From: Owenia fusiformis
Lineage: Eukaryota; Annelida; Polychaeta; Sabellida; Oweniidae
Direction: 5' to 3'
Assembly: GCA_903813345.2 (NCBI GenBank)
Contig: CAIIXF020000005.1
Location: 2,854,001 to 2,918,000, forward strand
Length of the DNA: 64,000 nucleotides
Part shown: one piece after another, positions 36,720-45,999 of the stretch
Numbering within the stretch: the stretch's first letter is position 1
Layout of the letters: each line of letters begins with the position of its first letter
Made by a program: the position numbers and the translations under genes
The notes under the pieces: model-generated
Told to the model about the DNA's origin: nothing
What the model saw: the letters and a program-made list of their open reading frames with translations, nothing else
Database searches by the model: none

Positions 36720-38560
36720 CTGAAAGTGAAACATTGGTCATTTTGCCCATTTATGTGTCATTTTTTGATTTTAATGTGCTAATAAATATGCTAAACTTTT
36801 GAAAAGTTTAAGAATATTATCATGCAATAATAACATTTGTGTTGGTTTTCTCATTTAATGGTGGAGGGCAGATCTTAGACCTCTAATAAAAACATTCGTT
36901 GTCTTACATACATTTTCTTTAAGTTAAACAGAGAAGACAGATTCAATAAAAAACATATATGAATCTATCATCAAAGAATTATAATTGTGGAAAATTATAT
37001 GCTACTGCTAAATGCAGAATGCTAAAAATGCCAAATTTTAGACACATGTAATCAAATGAAGGTAACATTAATCAATACATAGTACTGATAGAGAATAGCT
37101 ACAATTTTGTTAAAGTTGATGATTTGAAATTACTTTTTCATTTACATAAATGGGGCAGGGGAGACATGAAAGCTATAATATCAACATTGGTTGTCCCATA
37201 TACATTTTCTATATCCTAAATGGAAGAAGACATGTACAAGAACAGATTTGACCAAGAATGCACCAACCAGTCAGCATAAAACTCAAGATATATGGACCTA
37301 TACTATATACGTTATTGCTGAAAGCAAAAATGAAAAAAAAAGTTTTGTCCTTAAATATCTCATTTCTAGGCATTAGAATACTAATGAGGGTCCTGAAACA
37401 TCAGAAAAAGATTAAATAATACATAGTATTGACATAGAATAGGTACAACTTTGTAAAAGTTCATAATTTTAAGTTATTTTTCTTTTTATTAATATTTCTG
37501 GTCATTTTTCCTAATAAATGGGGTAGGGGAGACCTGAAAGCTCTACTATGAACATTGGTCATCCACTATACATTTTGTATATCTTAAATGAAAGAAGACA
37601 TCTACAAGAACAAATTTGACTAAGAATGCACCAACCAGTCAGCATTAAACTCAAGATATAAGGACCTATATGGTATTGCTGAAAGCGAAAATGGTAAAAA
37701 AGCCATGTTTTGTCCTTAAATGTCTCATTTCTAGGCACTAGTTTACCAATAAAGGTTCTGAAATATCTTAAAAACATTAAATAACACATAATATTGATAT
37801 AGAATAGCTACAACTTTATTAAAGTTTATAGTTTCAAGTTATTTTATATTTTCATATTTTTCTTTAATTTTTCATGATAAATGGGGTAGGGGAGATCTGA
37901 AAGCTCTAATATGACCATTGGTGGTCCACTATACATTTTCTATACCTTAAATGGAAGAAGACATCTACAAAAACAGATTTTATTACAATTGCAACAACCA
38001 GTAAGCATAAAACTCAATATATGAGGAACTATATGTTACTGCTGAAAGCTAAAATGATTTTAAAAAATGCCAAGTTTTGTCCTTAAATGTCTCATTTCTA
38101 GGCACTAGTATACCAATAAAGGTTCTGAAATATCTGAAAAACATTAAATAATACATAATATTGATATAGAATAGCTACAACATTGTTAAAGTTTATAAAT
38201 TCAAGTTATTTTATATTTTCATATGTTTCAGTAATTTTTCATAATAAATGGGGTAGGGGAGATCTGAAAGCTCTAATATGACCATTGGTGGTCCAATATA
38301 CATTTTTTGTATCTTAAATGGAAGAAAACATGTACAAGCACAGATTTAATCAAAATTGCAACAACCAGTCAACATTAAACTCAAGATATAAGGAACTATA
38401 TGTTACTGCTGAAAGCGAAAATGATCAAAAATGCCAAATTTTGTCCTTAATTATCTTATTTCTAGACACTAGTACACTAATGAAGGTCCTTAAACATCTG
38501 AAAAACATTAAATAATACATAGTGTTAATATTAAATAGCTAGAGTTTTGTTTGAGTTAAA
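36720..38560. repeat. Right array, the same 360-bp units inverted
   Basis: The reverse-complement marker 'ttttgtccttaaatgtctc' and its variants recur near 37030, 37339, 37701, 38070 and 38432. 'aaatggggtaggggaga' marks each unit, in mirror image of the left array. Confidence 0.85.
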
Positions 38561-38790
38561 CATTTTGACTTTTTGTTGTTTTCCATTTTTAGCCAATTTT
38601 TTCTAAAAAAGTCAAGGTATGTCTTCCTCGGACCAATATTTAGATATGTTCGCAAGAGTTATATGCTTCGCAGGCGAAATCCCTTATGCAGGAAACCCTA
38701 ATAGAATGAAAAATACAGAGAAACTCCATCCAGCTCACAAAGTCATTTCTTGCACAATTCTCACACCTTCCACCCCGAGTATAACCCTTC

Positions 38791-39949
38791 GAACGTAGCC
38801 AGGGACATTTTTAAGTGGCTTATGGGCAAAATTTTGAAATGTGAATCCCCCTGGAGATTTAAAAAAATAAGTTTGTCACCCCCTATAGATCAGATTCTGC
38901 CTTTAATTTTGGAGTTTTATAATATTTGCATTGATTCTGTTAATTTGCAAGATTTAAAATAGGAATCGAAACCATGGACTTCAAGGCGTATAGCGTCAAA
39001 AATCATATTTATCTTGCTCTGTTTTAAAAATCTACAATCATTTCCCTTTAATTTGGCACAAAAGCCCTGTATACAAAAACTGGCTCGAAATAGCAACCTT
39101 CAACATTTCTCACCATACAGTTTTACCCCTGTCCTCTCATCCTTCATTCATCGCATAGAGACAAGAGTGTTACATCAGTATGACTAGAACGTCAACGGGA
39201 CCATTATGGTCTTTGATTGTATCAATCCGTCAATTATCTGGGTTGTAGTTGATTGCGTACGTCATTTTGTCCATTAGTTTAACTTAAACATATATAACTA
39301 TCGGAATCAAGAAATAGACACCGGTATCTCGAAGTCACAAGCAGCATTACTGAATAAAATGTTCATTAGCAATATTTGCATTATATAATATAGCTCGTGT
39401 TTGATTGGAAGTAAAGATTTGAAGAAATGATAATACTGTTAAATAAGTACCATGATTTAATAACTTAATGGCGTTAGATTGACATCGATTGACACGAGAT
39501 ACGATCTAAGTGCATCTTGGTAAAAGTAAAAGTGACAGTGGAGCGGATCATTCCATTTATATTGAATCCTTCATTAAATTTACCCGATATTCATTTCATG
39601 GTTGTGAGGTATGGAATTTTTTCTGCATCTTTATTCGATTTTCACACTTTTGCATTTCATTACAACCATTCGATATTCCACTCTATTAAAATGATTCGAA
39701 ACACGTAATAAATTTGTTTGTTTTTGCACATTTATATTTGATTTATGTACCTATATATGCGGTAAATGCACTTGTATATGCGGTTTATGTTATTCAGTGT
39801 TTGGTAAAATATCACATATTTAAGTCCATGTAAACACACGAACAAAGACAGTTGACACATATATTTAGAACACGCATCAAATACAAATACACTTTAGAAC
39901 CAAACAATGTTCATTTACCGAACAAGCATAGAGTACAAAATAGCACGGA
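38791..39949. other. Intergenic or intronic, nothing recognised
   Basis: AT-rich; one word cluster ('ccccctatagatcagattctgcctttaat' type, about 38880) recurs near 60865, pointing to a small dispersed repeat. No exon was recognised. Confidence 0.4.
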
Positions 39950-40390
39950 CATATAGTGACTTACCCCACATAATTAATGACATGTTTCGCATAAAATGAT
40001 GTGGGGTAAGTCACGTGACTTACCCCACATAAATGACACATGCTGCATGTAGCATAAAACCATTCGGTAAATCACGTGACCAGTGAAGTAGAAATTTCAA
40101 AATGGATGAAACTAGCGAGGAAAAAGAATTTGAATACGATTCATATTCACAATTCAGAGAGGAAATTGAGAAGTTATTAGATCATTACAACAGGCATGAG
40201 GCTACATAACTTAGCGATCCTTTCTTAATAGAAGATACGTTTTTTGATTGGAGAATCACACCAGAGCTCTTTGAATATATAGATGGCGCAAGTCACATGA
40301 CTTACCCCACATCAAAACAGTGAACAATGGTTTATATAAAATCATTCGGTAAGTCACGTGACTTACCCCACAAATGAATATGTTTAGCAC
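39950..40390. promoter_or_regulatory. Cluster of CACGTG-centred palindromes
   Basis: A perfect 32-bp palindrome at 39999-40030 has the core GTCACGTGAC flanked by ATGTGGGGTAA and its reverse complement. Related copies stand near 39955 (half), 40065 (one mutated half), 40290 (CACATG core) and 40355-40373 (full core). Every full copy keeps GTCACGTGAC or one change from it. This is the sequence bound by TFEB/MITF-type bHLH-zip factors (CLEAR box), but it could equally be part of a palindromic repeat. Confidence 0.5.
40102..40209 (+). CDS. Small acidic ORF of unknown nature
   Basis: 35 codons, starting MDETSEEKEFEYDSYSQFRE, lie between two of the CACGTG palindromes. After the TAA the same frame continues for 37 codons (SDPFLIEDTFFDWRI...), so it may be a broken longer ORF. 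Not recognised. Confidence 0.2.
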   Translation: MDETSEEKEFEYDSYSQFREEIEKLLDHYNRHEAT

Positions 40391-41118
40391 AAATGAATAT
40401 ATTTACCCAATACGAATGGTACTTGGCATCGCACATATTTAAAATACTTATCAAATTTATATTTGATCGGGTCGAATACGCTTTTGAAGCATCTTACATA
40501 TTTGTTGTGTAAGACAGTCAATTATATGTGGGATAGTAGGTACCATTTGTTGTAACTGGTTTTGTTTATGTTCGGATTAACTTACTCCGTGGGGTAAAAA
40601 CCGAAGATATTAATGTTACGAATATTGATGCAATAAATACACTATAGTGAGGGATAGATCGAATGTGATGTTAAGTTTTTCATATGTGAAGACATATTAA
40701 TATTTTAGCTAGAAAAATCGAAACAATCGAATATCAGGCATTGTGTGTAAGGATTGACGAATATAGATCAAACTTTCCAAAACCATAGGATGTTTGATGA
40801 TTATATTGCCCAGTCCTTCAGAACGATTTTTTGTTTTTAGCTTATATTTGCACGGATCAATAATGGGCCCCAATAATTGACTATGGACACAGTTCCAAGC
40901 CCATCCGTAGTCAGTTTAATAAGTTTTTTCTTGTGTCTCGATCATATATAGATATAATGCTATCTTTTTTAATATTTTTCTGAAAGATTGCAAATAAGAT
41001 TATTATTATTATACATTGTAATATTATCAAACATAGTCAATTAGCTATACACTTTTCAGAAAAGCCATTTTCGGGATAAAACATAAATTAAGTTAACATG
41101 TTAATTTTATGAATAAAG

Positions 41119-41385
41119 ATGTTAAGCTATATGCGAATAGGCTATGCAAAAATAAATGTTATTAATCAATTAATTTTAGTACAGTACTTCATAACAAAAG
41201 AGAATCAATATGAATGGGAAGATGATATATGCCCAACACTGGATAACGACTTGAGGTACGCCATCGATAGCGAAGATGGGGAGAGGTACAACCATATGCG
41301 ACAGGTATCAACGTTAGTATTGCATTCCATAATTCAGATATTAGAAAATGAATTACCGTATGAATGTCATCATGATAAACCATGA
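41119..41385 (+). CDS. Unrecognised 88-codon ORF, possibly an exon
   Basis: The later half is compositionally protein-like (YEWEDDICPTLDNDLRYAID, then SEDGERYNHMRQ). There is no signal peptide, Cys pattern or known domain, and it does not resemble the missing first half of the lectin domain downstream. It may pair with the acidic ORF at 40102. Doubtful. Confidence 0.2.
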   Translation: MLSYMRIGYAKINVINQLILVQYFITKENQYEWEDDICPTLDNDLRYAIDSEDGERYNHMRQVSTLVLHSIIQILENELPYECHHDKP

Positions 41386-41724
41386 CATCTCATTACTTCT
41401 CAGCCCTGAGATGTTTCAGTTGAAACAGAGAGATGCTATGAGTATCAGGATGTAAATATATACAAATCCAGGTTACGTGTTCCAAGTCACTTGAAAACAG
41501 TTAATTCTGATCTTGGGGATATTTGTTTATAATTGCACCTGGTCATTTTCGTGTCTAATTTCTAATTTTAGTTTTTGAGGAGAATCCAGGAGATCATTTT
41601 CGAGGTATTACTTTTATTCACAAGATGTCGTATTCAAGTAACATCTTCTTATGTTTCTTATATGATCTCATAAAGATTGCCTTATCTAGCAGCCTCCTAG
41701 TATCATTAATGTTCTCACTTGTAG

Positions 41725-41933
41725 TGATCAAAATGCCTGGATTGGACTTAGAAAGACCAATCCAAACACGTGGGCGAATAGTGTATGGATAGATGGAACA
41801 GCTTATAGTACGACGTGGAATAGATGGAAAGATGGGAGTGAAACGACCGAACACAACTGCCTTGAAATAAACGGCAACGACGTATGGCACGCTCACGATT
41901 GTACTAATGAAAAGCATATTCTTTGCCAGAAAG
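41725..41933 (+). CDS. C-type lectin domain, C-terminal half exon
   Basis: After the acceptor CTTGTAG| the frame reads DQNAWIGLRKTNPNTWAN, then VWIDGTAYSTTWNRWKDG, then NCLEINGNDVWHAHDCTNEK and ILCQK. These are the WIGL core, the W.DG block, and three of the conserved cysteines (NC, DC, LC) of a C-type lectin-like domain. The usual Ca2+-site motifs are not clean (no EPN/QPD; the WND position reads WHAHDC), so sugar binding is uncertain. The exon probably ends at AAAG|GTGATA (41933) in phase 1, matching the sushi exon at 46000. If read on, it stops at 41948-41950. It needs a phase-2 exon upstream with the first half of the domain, not found in the window. Confidence 0.8.
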
Positions 41934-41948
41934 GTGATATTTGCAGAT

Positions 41949-42683
41949 AAAGGATAGGTATCGATATGGAGAACTGAATTCAACAATGTTTTTCTCTTAA
42001 ATCAATCATTGAAAACATTCTGTAAAAAACACGGTATTTTATGTAATGTTGACTGATTGACAACAATTTAATGCGAAAATTATTTAGAAATATTTTATAT
42101 AACTGTTTTTGTTAACATTTTTTGTTTTTTTAGTGCAATTGTTTTTGCTCCTTTCTAGCAATTCTTGAGGATGAAATAAAATGTATTTCCGAACCTTGTT
42201 GGAACAAAATAGCATATACAACATGTTTTTGGATCTTCAATATTATAGTTATACAAAGGAATTTTTGGTTGATTTTAAAAAAGTATTCAAAAAAATTAAA
42301 ACAAAATCCCCCAAAGTATATAAAAATCAAGATAAATCTTTTATTTCATTAACAAGATACTTTTTTAAAATCAACCAAAATTTCTTTTGTTCAATTACAA
42401 TATTGAGAGACCTAAAAAACATGTTGTGTTTATGTCGTTTTGTTCCAATGAGGTTCGGAAAGATGTTTCATTTCACTCTGGAAACATGATACCAAGAACA
42501 AAACAAGTGTTTGATGTGTTTTCTAAAACAATATAGATGAGAGTATATTTATTTTTTCAAATAATATTGTTACCATTCAAAAGATGACCATTAAATTGAC
42601 GATGTGTACATTTTTTAGATTTTTTTGACTGGTTTAAGAGAAACGTGTGTTCAAAAAGTTTTCCATATCGATACCACTCCTTT
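41949..42683. mobile_element. MITE family copy A (735 bp)
   Basis: Ends AAAGGATAGGTATCGATATG at the left, and the reverse complement of AAAGGAGTGGTATCGATATG at the right. Subterminal 'tctcttaaa(t/c)caat' and internal inverted 'ttggttgattttaaaa' blocks recur in all copies. It starts 15 bp after the lectin exon donor. Non-coding. Copies B (44076), C (50326) and D (63494) share the same ends. Confidence 0.85.
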
Positions 42684-43240
42684 CCAAATAGTAATAACTT
42701 ATTTTAATGGTAACTATAGGATCTGGTATGCTGGCACTGAAGTACATTAGTCGCCTTGACAACAATTTTAGATTTTTTGGGCTCATCTTACTCATATTCT
42801 TCATCGAGTCTATTTTCTAAAATTCCCAAAGTGTATACTTTATTGAAGGAAAATTAAATTCGATTCGTTTACGAATATGGTTACTACATATATTATTGTG
42901 TAGTATAGTATTAAAACTTCACAAAATAACACTTGATGGATTTATGGGAGATATTATATTTGAGATTGAAAGGAAAACATTGAATGTAGTTCAACTGTTC
43001 ATGTTGCTTGTATTTTTGTCACTCTCTATAGATCTAAATTATGATAAAGTACGACAGTTCACTTCTCCTCAACCATGAGATGCAATGCTATTATGGGTTA
43101 GATCTGACGATATCCCAGATTTGAGGTATTTTGTGATATTCTATCCTAACTTATATTTCCTCTTATTAGGGTCATAAAACCTGTGAAGAATATATCACAT
43201 ACGCCTGATCGTTCAATAAGTAAAGCTAATATTTATTTCT
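42684..43240. other. Intronic spacer, nothing recognised
   Basis: AT-rich, short ORFs only, lying between MITE copy A and the fold-back element. Confidence 0.45.
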
Positions 43241-44053
43241 AACCCTCCTATCACACCAAACTAGTTCTTACCCGTTCTTGCCAGTCCTACGAAAACGTCG
43301 TAAAACGGGCTCAATCTGGCTGTGGTCGGGAAATGTGTCTGAGATAATTAGCTTCTTCGTTCTTAAACAGTCTTCAATACGTCCATCTCGTTCGCAGTTC
43401 GTTCAGGTCGCACCACGTCGGTGTGCAACGTCGTATAACGCGTCCCTTAGTCTAGAAGGTCAACATGACCTGATTACAGAACGGTATGGTCGCCATCGAA
43501 TTTTGAATCGATTCAAAATTCTAAAATCACATTCCCGTCTGGGAACGTTCATAAAGTTCGTAAATAGACCTTAGAAAGTTGCAGCTACGTTCATTCCGTT
43601 CGCACACAGTTTAAAACCAGTTTTAAAGAACGCAGTCGCAACTTGTTTGGTGTGATAGCTATATTTTTTGCCAACTCGTTCATAAGCAGTGTTAAATACG
43701 TTCTTCATCAGTTTAAACCCGTTTGCAATTAGTTCTACCTCGTTCTCAACACGTCCTCAGACAGTTCAACTCGTTGTTAAAACGTCCCTAGTAGGATTGA
43801 AGTACGACGGCTCCGTTCGTAGTACGTCCAGCTCGTCGTTAGTACGTTGTCACTCGTTCTAATTGTAGAACGTGACGACCACGAGAAAATTTTGAGCATT
43901 GTCTAAGTTCTAGAGGACCTACCCGTTCGAGTACGCTCGATGAAGTTTGTAAATAGATCCCAAACGGTTCTTAGTAGGTCCAGTCCGTTCGTACACAGTT
44001 GAAGCCCGTTTTCGAGAACGTAGTGAGAACTAGTTTGGTGTGATAGTAGGGTT
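43241..44053. mobile_element. Fold-back element rich in CGTTC/ACGTC words
   Basis: A 28-bp TIR starting AACCCTCCTATCACACCAAA (43241-43268) is matched at 44026-44053 with one difference, flanked by T and A. The body is made largely of short words (cgttc, acgtc, gttctta, cagttca) in both orientations, and GC content is higher than in the surroundings. A partial third copy of the end (ttgtttggtgtgatag) lies near 43640. The 98-codon ORF inside is not a gene. Confidence 0.75.
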
Positions 44054-44075
44054 ACAGAATAAAGGCTTTAGAACA

Positions 44076-45847
44076 AAAGGAGTGGTATCGATATTGAGAA
44101 CTTTTTGAACACACGTTTCTCTTAAACCAGTAATAAAAAAATCTAGAAATTTAACACATCGTCCATTGAATGGTCATCTTTTGAATGGTAATAATATAGT
44201 TTGAAAAATATATATATACTTTCATCTACAGGGTGTCCAATAAATAAGGTGAAAGATATTGTAACTTTTTTAATATTGCACCAATCTTGATCAAATTTTC
44301 AGAGTTTTTAGCCCAAACCTATTTACCTTTATTCTGTGAATTTAAAGCGTCTTCTACTTGATTGGCCAGAGTTGTGGTTGCTATGGCAACCTAAACAACA
44401 AAAAGGCGGGGCAAGTTTGTTTACGTCACAACTTTCCAAAACATATTTATTCTTTCTGATAGCTTTATTCATACTCCCAGGTCTATTACTACCACACATA
44501 CAATATAAAAACAGTCCTAGAGTCCCATTGTTATGAAAATAAGCTATTCAACATAATATAATGTCCATCTCTAGCTATACACTTCTTATGCCTATTCACC
44601 CACTCTCTAAACACACTTTCAAACCTAGTCTTGCCCATTTCCTGAAGTCTTGCTAAGACATGTTATCTGAGTTCACACATAGCTATGCTCACCAGTGAAA
44701 CTATTAGGGCACTGGGGCTACCCCTATTTGCACACCCTCCATATTCCCCAGACCTTGCACTCAATGACTTTTACTTATATGCAGACCTCAAGCGTGACTT
44801 GAGAGGAAATAAATTTGGAAGCACTGATGAACTCAGATCACACGTCTTAGCAAGACTTCAGGAAATTGGCAAGAATGGGTTTGAAAGTGTGTTTAGAGAG
44901 TGGGTGAATAGGCATAAGTGTATAGCTAGAGATGGAATGTTGAATAGCTTATTTTCATAACAATGGGACTTTAGGACTGTTTTTATATTGTATGTGTGGT
45001 AGTAATAGACCTGGGAGTATGAATAAAGCTATCAGAAAGAATAAATATATTTTGGAAAGATGTGACACAAAGAAACTTGCCCCGCCTTTTTGTTGTTTCG
45101 GTTGCTATAGCAACCATAACTCTGGCCAATCAAATAGGAGACGATTTACATTCACAGGATACAGGTAAAAAGATTTGGGCTACAAACTCTGAAAATTTTA
45201 TCAAGATTGGTGCAATATTAAGAAAGTTACAATATCTTTCACCTTATTTATTGCACACCCTGTATATTGTTTTAGAAAACATATCAAACACTTTTTTTTG
45301 TTCTTGGTATCACGTTTCCAGAGTGAAATGAAACATCTTTCCGAACCTCATTGGAACAAAACGACATAAAGATAACATGTTTAGGTCTCTCAATATTGGA
45401 ATTGTACAAAGGAAATTTTGGTTGATTTAAAAAAAAGTATCTTGTTAATGAAATAAAAGGTTTATCTTGATTTTTATCTATTTTGGGGGGGATTTTGTTT
45501 TAATTTTTTGAATACTTTTTTAAAATCAACCAAAAAATCCTTTGTATTACTATAATATTGAGAGGTCTAAAAACATGTTGTATATGCTATTTTGTTCCAA
45601 CAAGGTTCGGAAAGTCATTTTATTTCATTCTCAAGAATTGGTAGAAAGGAGCAAATCAATTGCACTAAAAAACAAAAAATGTTAACAAAAACAGTTATAT
45701 AAAATATTTCTAAATAATGTTCTCATTAAATTGTTGTCAATCAGTCAACATTACATAAAATACCGTGTTTTTACAGAATGTTTTCAATGATTGGTTTAAG
45801 AGAAAAACATTGTTGAATTCAGTTCTCCATATCGATACCACTCCTTT
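44076..45847. mobile_element. MITE family copy B, inverted, interrupted by a mariner-like element
   Basis: In opposite orientation to copy A, with ends AAAGGAGTGGTATCGATATT on the left and the reverse complement of AAAGGAGTGGTATCGATATG on the right. Removing the insert at 44229-45262 leaves about 740 bp that follow copy A throughout. Confidence 0.85.
44229..45262. mobile_element. Mariner/Tc1-type snap-back palindrome inserted at TA
   Basis: Begins CAGGGTGTCCAATAAATAAG and ends with its imperfect reverse complement (CTTATTTATTGCACACCCTG), flanked by TA on each side (44227-44228 and 45263-45264). The arms are about 440 bp each. The right arm encodes, on the plus strand, the C-terminal part of a mariner-like transposase (frame 44685-44960: HPPYSPDLALNDFYLYADLK, then FREWVNRHKCIARDGMLNS). 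The left arm encodes the last third of the same protein on the minus strand. The catalytic N-terminal parts are absent, so it is non-autonomous. Confidence 0.85.
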
Positions 45848-45999
45848 GTTATACTTATTTTAAGGCCTAAACTGCATCATCACTTTCCCCAAGACTAGAA
45901 GCTAAGTATGCCAGACATTACATTTTACTTGTATTAAGGAAATCATTCCACTAACATTGCCTCGTTGTTATATGTTGTACTTTACAAATATGTTTTCAG

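Larger units (their letters stand above)
32585..38790. mobile_element. 6.2-kb palindromic element with mirrored 360-bp tandem arrays
   Basis: The left end (from 'actcggggtggaa') and the reverse complement of the right end (ending near 'ttccaccccgagt', about 38780) match over about 250 bp, including 'gcctgcgaagcatataactc'. Inside each end sits an array of about five 360-bp units in opposite orientation. The centre (34.4-36.7 kb) holds a decayed transposon ORF fragment and a separate 1-kb insertion. The outermost arms encode, reading outward on both sides, a frame starting MSSSDQYLDMFARVICFAG. The exact termini and target duplication are uncertain. Confidence 0.8.

Noticed and set aside
43278-43574. 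98-codon ORF in the GC-richer island
   Set aside because: It lies wholly within the fold-back element, and its composition reflects the repeated CGTTC/ACGTC words.
44685-44960. A host gene encoding a mariner-like protein
   Set aside because: It is the C-terminal third of a transposase inside a TA-flanked palindromic element.
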